Assembly (NCBI GenBank): GCA_002308435.1
Contig: DBUY01000016.1
Location: forward strand, 20,956-34,015
Reading direction: 5' to 3'
From: Proteobacteria bacterium UBA1278
Lineage (GTDB): Bacteria; Pseudomonadota; Gammaproteobacteria; Comchoanobacterales; Comchoanobacteraceae
Length of the DNA: 13,060 nucleotides
Every line of letters starts with the position of its first letter. The first letter of the stretch is position 1. The position numbers and the translations under genes are program-made. Under the pieces are notes generated by a model, which saw only the letters and a list, made by a program, of their open reading frames with translations, was not told where the DNA came from and searched no databases. Shown piece after piece: positions 6,115 to 13,060 of the stretch.

Positions 6115-7560
6115 ATGAGCAAAACCTATCTATTTTATGATTTAGAGACCTCTGGGCTCAGCAAGCCATTTGATCAAATACAACAGTTTGCGGGTAAACG
6201 ATTAGATGGAGAGTTCAAAGAAATTGAGAGTCGCTTTATTGAAGCACGGATTTCACCAGATGTAATACCGTCCCCGTATGCCGTTATAACACACCAAATT
6301 GATATGAAGGATGATTCAGGTCGGCTTTCAGAGTTTCATGCTGCGCAAATAATCCATGAAATGATCAATACCCCAAACACAATCAGTATTGGGTACAACA
6401 CGCTCGGATTTGATGATGAGTTCTTAAGATTCGCTTTTTATCGAAATCTACTTACGCCCTACACACATCAGTATGCAAATGGGTGTGCCCGGTTTGACGT
6501 ATTTCCAATTACTATTTTTTATTACTTATTTGAAAATTCCGTTATCAAGTGGCCAACCCTAGATGGCAAGCCAACCTTAAAGCTAGAGCACATTGTCACC
6601 GAAAATGATTGGTTTCAAGGGCGCGCACACCATGCGATGAATGATGTTGACGCTACGATCAAACTAGCGGCGCAACTACAGTCTGCAAATCCAGATATGT
6701 GGAATTATCTAGTGGGCTACTTCGACAAAAATACTGATCATGAGCGTATCCAAGCATTACCCATGGCATTTAATGAGCATGTTGACCTGAGGTACGGATT
6801 AATGGTGCATTCAAAGTTCGGGGCAAAAAATGCTTATCAGGGTATGCTTTTGGCACTTGGTAACCATAACCATTATAAAAACCAGACCATGTGGCTTCGC
6901 TTAGACCATGCTGAACTTGACACACTGGATTTTGATGACCTAAGCACACAAGGGCTCATTATCCGAAAAAAATATGGTGAGCCCGGGTTTTTATTACCGC
7001 CCACGGATAGATATACACATCATTTGTCACTGACACGGATGAAAATCATCGCACGGAATCTAGAGAAAATTCGAAAGCACTTCTCAGAGATAGAGCAGCT
7101 TCAGCGCGATGCACGCGAGTTTACCTATGACACCATAGATGCAGTTGATGTCGATGCTGGTCTATATGATCTTGGTTTTTTAACAGGAGACGAGCAGCAA
7201 TTCTGTCGTCAGTTTCATATTGCGCTACCACACGCGCGAGAAGCGATGCTCAACGAGCTGAAAAATCCAAATCTCAAAGCGCAAGCAAAACGCGTGCTCT
7301 GGCGTGAGGACGCAAAGTTATTGACTGCCGAAGATAACATAGAACAAATGAACTACCTTAAAAAAATGATGCAGAATGATGCGCCGGCATCCGTAATTGA
7401 TTTTAGAGGCCAACCAAAGCGTGGTATTTATCAAGCATATGAAGAAGTAAAAGCAATTCAGGCAGAGATGGATTTAGATGCAGATCAACAAGTCGTGTTA
7501 GCGTCATATAAAGAATGGCTAAAAGATAAAATGGATGACTTTACAAAGAATTCATGCTGA
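6115..7560 (+). CDS. sbcB: Exodeoxyribonuclease I
   Basis: ExoI digests single-stranded DNA 3' to 5' and acts in recombination and mismatch repair. From the ATG at 6115 it has 481 residues, close to the 475 of E. coli. The N-terminal DEDDh nuclease domain shows FYDLETSG (Asp9, Glu11), IGYNTLGFDDEF (Asp100/Asp101) and AHHAMNDVDAT (His172, Asp177). FRLEHL-like TLKLEHI, HxxxD spacing and RFDVF all match ExoI. The rest is the SH3-like and helical DNA-holding regions of the family. A TTG at 6088 is in frame but would overlap trpS and add 9 unconserved residues, while the ATG immediately follows the trpS stop. It overlaps the next gene by 7 bases. Confidence 0.96.
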   Translation: MSKTYLFYDLETSGLSKPFDQIQQFAGKRLDGEFKEIESRFIEARISPDVIPSPYAVITHQIDMKDDSGRLSEFHAAQIIHEMINTPNTISIGYNTLGFDDEFLRFAFYRNLLTPYTHQYANGCARFDVFPITIFYYLFENSVIKWPTLDGKPTLKLEHIVTENDWFQGRAHHAMNDVDATIKLAAQLQSANPDMWNYLVGYFDKNTDHERIQALPMAFNEHVDLRYGLMVHSKFGAKNAYQGMLLALGNHNHYKNQTMWLRLDHAELDTLDFDDLSTQGLIIRKKYGEPGFLLPPTDRYTHHLSLTRMKIIARNLEKIRKHFSEIEQLQRDAREFTYDTIDAVDVDAGLYDLGFLTGDEQQFCRQFHIALPHAREAMLNELKNPNLKAQAKRVLWREDAKLLTAEDNIEQMNYLKKMMQNDAPASVIDFRGQPKRGIYQAYEEVKAIQAEMDLDADQQVVLASYKEWLKDKMDDFTKNSC

Positions 7561-8522
7561 GTTATCGATTTTTTATAACCAAAATTTCAGTCTGGTTTGC
7601 CAGTAAGGCACTCTGCCAGCTGATACAATCAGTGACGAGTGAGCGCAGTCCACAATCAAGACAAAAAGTTGTCAACGCTGCGCGTGCTAGCTTCGATATG
7701 GTTCGGTTCTGGCTTAGGAAAAACCCTCATGCACCACTACAGGCTCGTGTAAAACGGCACCAGTGCTGGGTATCAGAGTATGCCTCTGAACAAGGGATGA
7801 GTAACGATCAGGTCGTCATCCTATTCCATGGCGGTGGCTTTGTTGTTGGGGGAGACGCATCACATGGGCCATTCGCGAGTGATTTAGCGTACACACTAGG
7901 GTGTAGAGTGTACTTAGTCGAGTATCCGCTGGTGCCTGAAACACAGCTCAAAGAGACAATACGGGTCTGCTCACAAGTGGTTGACTCAATCATGGACCAT
8001 GATGAAAACAAGCATTATGCCCTCATGGGTACTTCAGCTGGCGGGTGTATAGCTAGCCAGGTCGTTGTACGAGCGATCACAAAAAACAATCAAAGACCGT
8101 TTGCGCTATATTTAATGGGGCCTGTCATACAGCATTGCTTCAACTATGACGCTAAAAAATACCTCGATCATTGTAATTCAGATGAATTGCTGGGCAAAAG
8201 CTACCGTTTTTTGATAAGCAACCCAGAAAATAAAGCGCGAGCTGTTGAGTTATTGGGGGGTAGCCAAGTAACCGAGCTGCTAGAGCTGCCTGATGAGGTC
8301 ATCAAAGAGTTTCCACCGACACATATTACTTATCAACAAGGCGAAGTGCTATCTGGCGAGATCAGTGCATTCAGTAAGCGCTTGCGAGAAAATCAGGTCT
8401 CAGCTGTGGATAACATTGTGGATAATGCGTTTCATTCATTCAATATTTATAATTACCTGCCGCAGACCAGGCGGTATATAGAAGAAATCAGGCGTCATTT
8501 GATGCGCGCAGAGGCGAAATAA
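7554..8522 (+). CDS. Alpha/beta hydrolase, HSL/GDXG-type esterase
   Basis: This is a probable carboxylesterase or lipase of the hormone-sensitive-lipase class, 322 residues. HGGGF (92-96) is the oxyanion-hole signature and GTSAGG (159-164) the nucleophile elbow with Ser161. The likely catalytic histidine is His294 (NAFHSF). The acid is unusual: where the family has Asp in a DPLxD motif, this protein reads QGEVLSGE, so Glu264 probably serves. The N-terminal 25 residues are hydrophobic and could act as a membrane anchor, amphipathic helix or lid; there is no clear signal-peptide cleavage site. Its ATG lies inside the 3' end of sbcB (7-base overlap, shared ATGCTGA), so translation is coupled. 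A functional link with TrpS or SbcB is not evident. Substrate unknown. Confidence 0.87.
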   Translation: MLSYRFFITKISVWFASKALCQLIQSVTSERSPQSRQKVVNAARASFDMVRFWLRKNPHAPLQARVKRHQCWVSEYASEQGMSNDQVVILFHGGGFVVGGDASHGPFASDLAYTLGCRVYLVEYPLVPETQLKETIRVCSQVVDSIMDHDENKHYALMGTSAGGCIASQVVVRAITKNNQRPFALYLMGPVIQHCFNYDAKKYLDHCNSDELLGKSYRFLISNPENKARAVELLGGSQVTELLELPDEVIKEFPPTHITYQQGEVLSGEISAFSKRLRENQVSAVDNIVDNAFHSFNIYNYLPQTRRYIEEIRRHLMRAEAK

Positions 8523-8743
8523 AAAGCGCATTCCGGCCAGTGCGTCATTTTGAATATTTTAATGGAAGAGCCGATCCTATCGGACAGTTGTTCTTGGTGT
8601 AAACGGTTAAAATTTGCATGAACGCTAATAGCACGAACTTGATTTAGGGTTTGTGAAATGGCATTCAGCAGACATATGTTGTTAGCAATCACTTCTAGTA
8701 TATTTGAACAATTATGGCTATTGGAGCACATTTTTATTTCTAG
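8523..8743. other. Intergenic stretch before the shared terminator
   Basis: These 221 bases lie between the hydrolase stop and the terminator. They contain a weak imperfect hairpin at 8527-8544 (CGCATT/AGTGCG) followed by TCATTTT, and a small 5-bp hairpin CCGAT-CCT-ATCGG at 8571-8583. I see no convincing gene on either strand. The stretch would be the 3' untranslated part of the trpS operon mRNA. Confidence 0.5.
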
Positions 8744-8779
8744 AAAAAAAACACCCAGGCAAGCCTGGGTGTTTTTTTT
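8744..8779. terminator. Strong bidirectional intrinsic terminator
   Basis: CACCCAGG and CCTGGGTG pair around a CAAG loop, extended by A-T at the base. Seven or eight A residues flank it on the left and eight T residues on the right, so it gives a U-tract on both strands. It ends the rightward trpS-sbcB-hydrolase operon and the leftward 8808-9863 gene. Confidence 0.93.
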
Positions 8780-8807
8780 ATGCTCATAAAGAGATAACTA
8801 GGCAGTA

Positions 8808-9863
8808 CTATACGCCGCCGCCTGCTGTTAGAGTAGCGGCATCGTTATTGCTCTCATCCGCATTAGGGGTGGTTGGGGTTGCGCCTTCAACACCCTTCTT
8901 GTTGCCAGACACAAACTTAGAAAGTTCATTGAAAAAGCCAGAGAGATAGCTGACTGGTGCTAAGAAGATCGAGCTACCAACTTCTTTCGCGCCGCCAGTT
9001 CCACTCTCTACCGTCATTGAGTCGTTGTTTACCACAGCATTTGATAATTTCTCATATTGAGCATGTGCAAAGTTGCTAACTCGAGACGCAGCAGCTGCGA
9101 CGGCGCTATATCCAGCTGAGATCTTGTTTGCAGCAAAAACAAGCGGCGTGAGGATGGCGTTGCTCATTGCATAACCGAATCCACCAAAGTACTTCGGCAT
9201 TGTGGAGGCAAGAGTAAGACTTGCAACAACAGCAATCGCAACACCAGCAGCAACCTGTGCAACTGGGAAGTTGAGCTCAAGTGCCATGTAGCCAGCGGCA
9301 ACAGCGAGAGCGCCAACTACAGCATAGGCGGAGTATTGCGCATACTTTGACTCATATTGGTTGTAGCCACTGTAAAACTTACCGACTTTATCAATGGCAG
9401 GCTTGGTGTAGCTTGTATGCAAGCTTGAAAGTCCAGTAGTAGCTTTGCCGTACATCGTTGACACGCCCCCTGCGAGTTTCCCAAGCTGAGCGCCGACAAA
9501 TTTGTACACTGCGGAAACAATATTTTTCACGAACGTGATGACCGAACTTAGTCGTGTTGCCACAGCAGAATGCGCAGTGACAGGAAGTTTGGTTATAGCA
9601 GCAACAATTGCATTCTTCTTCGTGGCAGGAACTACGGCAGCATCAACACCAGTCTTGGCATCGTTATTGTTGTCTGCCAGACTTTGACTAGTTGTAATTT
9701 GGTGTACAACATCAGCCTCGCGCTCGGAAGATGAAGCGGCACTAGTGTTCTGGGTATCATCGGCTGTGCTGTTTGATGAATCAGCTGGGGTTTGATCAGA
9801 TTGACCTTGGGCACCTGTGAAGATGTTGTCTTCGTTAGAGCCAGTTTCTGTAGGGTTAGGCAT
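8808..9863 (-). CDS. Unrecognised alanine-rich protein with hydrophobic core (351 aa)
   Basis: I do not recognise this protein. It has three zones. Residues 1-80 are acidic, rich in Ser, Thr, Asn, Asp and Gln, and look disordered. Residues about 84-280 are Ala, Val, Ser and Tyr-rich, with amphipathic stretches; about 179-196 and 200-221 are hydrophobic enough to be two membrane spans forming a hairpin. Tyrosines recur at close spacing (for example YSGYNQYESKYAQY at 164-177). Residues about 320-351 are again low-complexity and end in GGGV. There is no Cys or Trp and no N-terminal signal peptide. A clear GGAG Shine-Dalgarno lies 6 bases before the ATG, and the terminator at 8744-8779 follows, so the gene is well delimited and monocistronic. 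Possibilities include a membrane-associated or surface-layer-like protein, or a secreted effector. These are guesses. Confidence 0.85.
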   Translation of the reverse strand: MPNPTETGSNEDNIFTGAQGQSDQTPADSSNSTADDTQNTSAASSSEREADVVHQITTSQSLADNNNDAKTGVDAAVVPATKKNAIVAAITKLPVTAHSAVATRLSSVITFVKNIVSAVYKFVGAQLGKLAGGVSTMYGKATTGLSSLHTSYTKPAIDKVGKFYSGYNQYESKYAQYSAYAVVGALAVAAGYMALELNFPVAQVAAGVAIAVVASLTLASTMPKYFGGFGYAMSNAILTPLVFAANKISAGYSAVAAAASRVSNFAHAQYEKLSNAVVNNDSMTVESGTGGAKEVGSSIFLAPVSYLSGFFNELSKFVSGNKKGVEGATPTTPNADESNNDAATLTAGGGV

Positions 9864-10123
9864 AGTTTGCTCCGTGTTACAAAATTTATAAGTTTAACCT
9901 AACACAACTGATTGCTGAAATGCAAACCTTTTGCCGGATAGTTTGTGTTTAGATACAATCCCAAACCAGGTGTGATTTATGTTTCTGATTATATAGATAA
10001 AAATAGCAATAAAGCGTCTGCGATCCAGTGACTAGATAGAGAAAATAAAGTATAGGAAGTGATTGGTAATTAAGCCCTTCCCCACATTTAACAAGTGGTC
10101 GCCATTCATGCCACTGGTAGTTG
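9864..10123. other. Intergenic region with candidate promoters on both strands
   Basis: This 260-base gap is upstream of the 351-aa gene and downstream of greA. On the minus strand a perfect TATAAT (9993-9988) could serve the 351-aa gene with a leader of about 120 bases, but no good -35 precedes it. On the plus strand TTGCCG-17-TACAAT (9931-9959) points toward the 3' end of greA with no rightward gene downstream. An imperfect stem at 10089-10126 overlaps the greA stop and has no U-tract. Confidence 0.4.
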
Positions 10124-10603
10124 TTAGATATATTCTATCGCAACAATCTCGTAACTTTGCTCACCACCTGGCGTATGCACTTCAATTTCATCCCCGACCA
10201 TTTTGCCAATACAAGAGCGAGCAATTGGAGAGGTAATAGAGATCTTCTGCGCGCCGATGTTTGCTTCTTCCTCGCCCACTATCTGCGCACGGATAGTTCG
10301 CTCCTCTGCCTCGTTATAAATCGTGATGGTTGCGCCAAACACGACAGTATCCCGCTTACCGATTTTGGTGACGTCTATCACCTGGGCGTGTTTGAGACGG
10401 TCCTGTATAAAAGCGATACGCGCCTCTGACAAGCCCTGCTTATCTTTCGCAGCATGATATTCCGCATTTTCTTTCAAATCTCCGTGCTCGCGTGCCTCTG
10501 ATATCGCCCGCGCAAGCGCAGGGCGCGCCTCGACTAGAGCTTGTAGCTCATTTTTGAGGGCCAACTCACCAGATTTTGTCATGGGGATTTTTGATAGCGA
10601 CAT
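10124..10603 (-). CDS. greA: Transcription elongation factor GreA
   Basis: GreA enters the RNA polymerase secondary channel and stimulates cleavage of backtracked RNA, rescuing stalled complexes. The 159 residues match the family in length. The N-terminal coiled coil contains ISEAREHGDLKENAEYHAAKD, with the acidic tip residues Asp42 and Glu45 intact. The C-terminal FKBP-like domain shows VVFGATITI, IVGEEEA, ISITSPIARSCIGK and TPGGEQSYEI. An internal ATG at codon 8 (10582) is an alternative start, but the longer form equals the usual length. Neither has a clear Shine-Dalgarno. It is not next to carAB, its common neighbour, and appears to have its own promoter. Confidence 0.98.
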   Translation of the reverse strand: MSLSKIPMTKSGELALKNELQALVEARPALARAISEAREHGDLKENAEYHAAKDKQGLSEARIAFIQDRLKHAQVIDVTKIGKRDTVVFGATITIYNEAEERTIRAQIVGEEEANIGAQKISITSPIARSCIGKMVGDEIEVHTPGGEQSYEIVAIEYI

Positions 10604-10632
10604 AGCACAAAGTTCGCAGTTAATGTCTCATG

Positions 10633-10641
10633 ATTCTAACA
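10633..10641 (-). promoter_or_regulatory. Extended -10 element for greA
   Basis: Read on the minus strand, TGTTAGAAT is an extended -10 (TGn plus TAGAAT). No good -35 is present, as expected of extended -10 promoters. Just upstream lies a 12-bp perfect palindrome TTTAGCGCTAAA (10645-10656) of unknown role. The leader would be about 25 bases. Confidence 0.45.
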
Positions 10642-10693
10642 CAGTTTAGCGCTAAAAAAAAGTGACATACCCGTGAGATATCTAGTGTTGCAC

Positions 10694-12097
10694 TTAGTCT
10701 AGCTTGTCTTTTGGTTTAATCATCTTCGCTGGGTTAATTAATGCATCGTAAGCCGCTTCATCAAGATAGCCTAATGACAAGCACGCTGCTTTCAAGCTCA
10801 AACGGTGATCGTGCGCATGGTGAGCTACTTCTGCTGCCTTTCGATAACCAATGGCAGGGCTCAAAGCTGTGACAAGCATCAACGATTGCTCTAGGTGATG
10901 CTGTATATGTTGAGTATTGGGGGCCATATCAGTGACTAAAAACTGATTAAAGTTTTTACTGCTATCTCCCAAAATGCGAATTGACTGCAATATACTATTG
11001 ATGAGCAATGGCTTGTAACCATTCATTTCTAGAGCGCCGCCAGCACCACCAATACCAACTGCAACATCATTACCCATTACATGTGCAGCAACCATGGTCA
11101 TTGCTTCGCACTGTGTTGGGTTGACTTTACCAGGCATAAAAGAGGAGCCGGGTTCGTTCGCAGGCAATATGAGTTCTCCAATACCACAGCGTGGCCCACA
11201 AGCAAGCAACCGAATATCGCTCGCGATTTTGTACAAAGATACTGCTAGTGTCCGTAAGCTCCCACTGAAAGCAACCAGTGCATCATGAGACCCTTGCACA
11301 GCAAACTTATTTGTAGCTGAGACAAATGGAAGCTGAGTGAGTTGAGCGATCTCTGCTGCAGATCGCTCAGAGAAACCTGAATACGTATTCAGACCAGTTC
11401 CAACAGCCGTACCACCCAGCGCAAGGGGGTAGATGTCATTGAGTGATGACTGTATTCGCAGAATCGATTCATCAAGCATGTGTGTGTAGCCTGAGAACTC
11501 CTGACCCAGTGTCAGAGGAGTCGCATCTTGAAGATGAGTACGCCCAACTTTGATAATATCGTGCCAAGCTTTTGCTTTTTTATCGAGACCATCACGCAGT
11601 GCTTTAACATGTGGAATCAAATGTCGAGTAGTTTCCAATACGATAGCAATATGCATTGCTGAGGGAAAAGAGTCGTTGGTTGATTGGGATAAATTCACAT
11701 GATCATTGGGGTTGATTGGGTCATAACTACCTAACGGCTTACCAGCCAGCTCACAGGCGCGGTTCGCGATCACTTCATTAACGTTCATATTGAGCTGCGT
11801 GCCACTACCTGTCATCCATACGTGCAGAGGAAAATGGCCATCGAGTTTTCTATCGAGGATTTCGTCAGCAGCTTTGATAATCAGGTCACGCAGATCAATG
11901 CTCAGCACGCCGAGATCACAATTCACTTTGGCCACCACTTTTTTTAGTAGCGCGTAGGCACTAATCAGTTCGATCGGCATCTTTTCTGTGCCAATTGAGA
12001 AAAAAGTCAAAGAGCGCTGAGTTTGTGCCCCCCAGTATTTGTCAGCAGGTACATGAACTGCTCCGTGGCTATCGGTTTCAATACGTGTTTTAGACAT
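10694..12097 (-). CDS. fumC: Class II fumarate hydratase
   Basis: FumC interconverts fumarate and L-malate in the TCA cycle. It is the iron-independent, oxygen-stable homotetramer of the aspartase/fumarase superfamily. The 467 residues equal the E. coli length. Three family motifs are intact: TGSGTQLNMNVNEV (96-109), VGRTHLQDATP (184-194) with His188, and the signature GSSFMPGKVNP (317-327) with Ser318 and Lys324, numbered as in the E. coli enzyme. SQSTNDSFPSAM (137-148) is the substrate loop. HVNLSQSTND, with HVN, supports fumarase over aspartase. It stands alone, 90 bases upstream of greA in the same direction, with its own likely promoter. Confidence 0.96.
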   Translation of the reverse strand: MSKTRIETDSHGAVHVPADKYWGAQTQRSLTFFSIGTEKMPIELISAYALLKKVVAKVNCDLGVLSIDLRDLIIKAADEILDRKLDGHFPLHVWMTGSGTQLNMNVNEVIANRACELAGKPLGSYDPINPNDHVNLSQSTNDSFPSAMHIAIVLETTRHLIPHVKALRDGLDKKAKAWHDIIKVGRTHLQDATPLTLGQEFSGYTHMLDESILRIQSSLNDIYPLALGGTAVGTGLNTYSGFSERSAAEIAQLTQLPFVSATNKFAVQGSHDALVAFSGSLRTLAVSLYKIASDIRLLACGPRCGIGELILPANEPGSSFMPGKVNPTQCEAMTMVAAHVMGNDVAVGIGGAGGALEMNGYKPLLINSILQSIRILGDSSKNFNQFLVTDMAPNTQHIQHHLEQSLMLVTALSPAIGYRKAAEVAHHAHDHRLSLKAACLSLGYLDEAAYDALINPAKMIKPKDKLD

Positions 12098-12129
12098 GGT
12101 CTTGTGTGACCCAAATGGTACTTATCAAC

Positions 12130-12158
12130 ACTATAGTACAAAGTAAGATCTGTATCAG
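12130..12158 (-). promoter_or_regulatory. Probable promoter of fumC
   Basis: On the minus strand, CTGATA (12158-12153) and TATAGT (12135-12130) are separated by 17 bases. Match to consensus is moderate. The leader would be about 25 bases. No SoxS or ArcA-type site was recognised. Confidence 0.4.
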
Positions 12159-12262
12159 TAATTTAGGGAAGTATTTATCGATTTCTAACCGTGAAATGGA
12201 TTGTTGTCAATGAGTAAGGCGATTGTCGGGCAATACTCAGGCAGATTTTACCAGTAACGGTA

Positions 12263-12290
12263 TTGTGATATTGCGGACAAATTGTACTAT
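12263..12290 (+). promoter_or_regulatory. Probable promoter of the exported repeat-protein gene
   Basis: TTGTGA (12263-12268) and TACTAT (12285-12290) are 16 bases apart. Transcription would begin near 12297, some 22 bases before the ATG at 12319. This placement argues against any start codon upstream of 12297. Confidence 0.45.
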
Positions 12291-12318
12291 GGGCGCACAT
12301 GCAAACAAAGAGAACACT

Positions 12319-12852
12319 ATGCAAACAGTCATACAGAACAGCCTGCTCTGCACTATCGTCAGTGTGTGCCTACTCGCGCACGCGGACCCAGTGTGTCAAA
12401 AGAAATCGGGTGAAACAATATGTGGTAAGGGAGAAATCGAGACAATGGGCGCAAATGGCATATTTAGAGCAGAACAAACAAAGTTCAAAAAACGGCTTGT
12501 TATACGCGGTCAAGCAATGATAAAAGACTGCGACATCAACGACGTCAAGATCTATGGACAAGCGGTGATGACCGGATCGAAAGTTCAAGGGAAGAGTGAG
12601 ATATATGGTCATCTAGAAGCAATAAGCACACAATTCAAACAACCGCTGGTTGCACATACTAATGAGCTACGCGCACGCGGATCGACATTCACAGGAATGA
12701 TCATAACGCCAGCACAATCAGGCTGTCATGTAGAGCTTCAAGAAAATTCTTGTGTGAGTGGGGATGTGGTGTTTCGCGGACAACCTGGAACGGTTGTGTT
12801 GTCAGGGGGGTCTCGAATCACTGGAAAAATAATTAATGGCAAACAACAATAG
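12319..12852 (+). CDS. Predicted exported beta-helix-like repeat protein
   Basis: From the ATG at 12319 the product is 177 residues. Residues 1-22 look like a signal peptide (SLLCTIVSVCLLAHA, cleavage likely after AHA at 22), although the n-region lacks a positive charge. The mature part has repeated short strands with a period of roughly 18-20 residues: LVIRGQAMIKDCDIND, VKIYGQAVMTGSKVQG, SEIYGHLEAISTQF. Each has an xIxGxA turn, as in right-handed beta-helix or bactofilin-like folds. The end (VVLSGGSRITGKI) continues the pattern. Five cysteines remain after cleavage, so disulfides are possible. The frame stays open upstream to 12223, but that start precedes the likely promoter and would bury the signal sequence. 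Similar exported proteins exist, as far as I recall, in Legionella-like bacteria; the function is not known to me. A small gene follows 9 bases later. Confidence 0.75.
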   Translation: MQTVIQNSLLCTIVSVCLLAHADPVCQKKSGETICGKGEIETMGANGIFRAEQTKFKKRLVIRGQAMIKDCDINDVKIYGQAVMTGSKVQGKSEIYGHLEAISTQFKQPLVAHTNELRARGSTFTGMIITPAQSGCHVELQENSCVSGDVVFRGQPGTVVLSGGSRITGKIINGKQQ

Positions 12853-12861
12853 GAGAATAGT

Positions 12862-13029
12862 ATGCATAATCAGAAACAACAACGACCAGCAGTCCAGAGA
12901 GCCTTATCTTTTGCAGACGATGGCTGTAACAAGTCATTCAGCAAAGACGGAAAAGATGGGAAAGATGATGTCAGTGCCATGGGTGGGATGCATTTTTGTG
13001 AAGATATGCCAATCAGCACGTGGTCGTAA
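12862..13029 (+). CDS. Small charged protein of unknown function (55 aa)
   Basis: An AGGAG Shine-Dalgarno (12851-12855), overlapping the upstream stop, lies 6 bases before the ATG. That makes this short frame believable. The peptide is hydrophilic, with a basic N-terminus (MHNQKQQRP), a repeated KDG motif (SKDGKDGKDD, 28-36), two cysteines (22 and 46), and a Met-rich stretch MGGMHF. It has no signal peptide or membrane span. It appears co-transcribed with the exported repeat protein and is followed by a terminator-like hairpin. I recognise no family. Confidence 0.6.
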   Translation: MHNQKQQRPAVQRALSFADDGCNKSFSKDGKDGKDDVSAMGGMHFCEDMPISTWS

Positions 13030-13040
13030 TCAAACCCAGT

Positions 13041-13060
13041 GCGAGCGCAGATACGCTCGC
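13041..13060 (+). terminator. Probable terminator hairpin, cut by window end
   Basis: GCGAGCG (13041-13047) and CGCTCGC (13054-13060) form a perfect 7-bp GC-rich stem around a CAGATA loop, 11 bases after the 55-aa gene stop. The U-tract, if any, is outside the window, so this is unconfirmed. Confidence 0.6.

Noticed and set aside
8495..8731. Leftward 78-codon open frame
   Set aside because: It overlaps the hydrolase 3' end, lies beyond the terminator of the leftward gene, and lacks a ribosome binding site or any motif. It is possibly real but not supported.
8704..8949. Rightward 81-codon frame through the terminator
   Set aside because: It runs through the terminator hairpin and its poly-T and is antisense to the end of the 351-aa gene.
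10089..10126. Stem TAACAA/TTGTTA with inner GTGG/CCAC as greA terminator
   Set aside because: It is asymmetric, has no U-tract on the minus strand, and overlaps the greA stop codon.
10121..10429. Rightward 102-codon frame
   Set aside because: It is antisense to conserved greA and is a shadow of its codon pattern.
12223..12318. Upstream start for the exported repeat protein
   Set aside because: It would precede the likely promoter and bury a good signal peptide inside the protein.
1..13060. Search for CRISPR array, tRNA, insertion sequence or attachment site
   Set aside because: No regularly spaced repeats, cloverleaf, transposase frame or integrase is visible. The 1-24 repeat has no spacers.

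Overview
The window reads as chromosome from a gammaproteobacterium of moderate GC. RpmB, the cysteine-free RpmG, GreA, FumC, YceF-type Maf, exonuclease I (SbcB) and TrpS all resemble gammaproteobacterial forms. The LexA-fold XRE regulator and the secreted repeat protein near the right end recall proteins of Legionella/Coxiella-like bacteria, but that placement is an impression from memory and is not proven here. I can support sixteen protein genes, two of them only 55 codons long. I see no rRNA, tRNA, insertion sequence or CRISPR array.

Layout. Positions 1-24 are three tandem copies of an 8-mer. From 66 to 2143 lies the most accessory-looking part: a leftward pair (small HTH protein, then a multi-span membrane protein of unknown family) faces a rightward XRE regulator with a LexA-like C-terminal domain. 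The AT-rich gap between them carries repeated operator-like words. Next come a leftward PaaG-like enoyl-CoA isomerase/hydratase, a rightward rpmB-rpmG ribosomal operon with a near-consensus promoter, a short-chain dehydrogenase/reductase, and a leftward Maf/YceF nucleotide pyrophosphatase.

From 5103 to 8522 trpS, sbcB and an HSL-type alpha/beta hydrolase form a tight rightward operon (1-nt gap, then a 7-nt overlap). It ends at a strong bidirectional terminator shared with a leftward gene for a 351-residue alanine-rich protein that I do not recognise. Leftward greA and fumC follow, each apparently with its own promoter. The right end holds a rightward pair: a predicted exported beta-helix-like repeat protein and a 55-residue charged peptide, followed by a hairpin cut by the window edge.

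Most genes are core housekeeping: translation (rpmB, rpmG, trpS), transcript elongation (greA), TCA cycle (fumC), DNA repair (sbcB) and nucleotide clean-up (maf). The less understood material is the divergent regulator block at the left, the 351-residue protein at 8808-9863, and the exported-protein pair at the right. Nothing here amounts to a demonstrable new multi-gene system; those three loci are the best candidates for further reading. All promoter calls are by eye.
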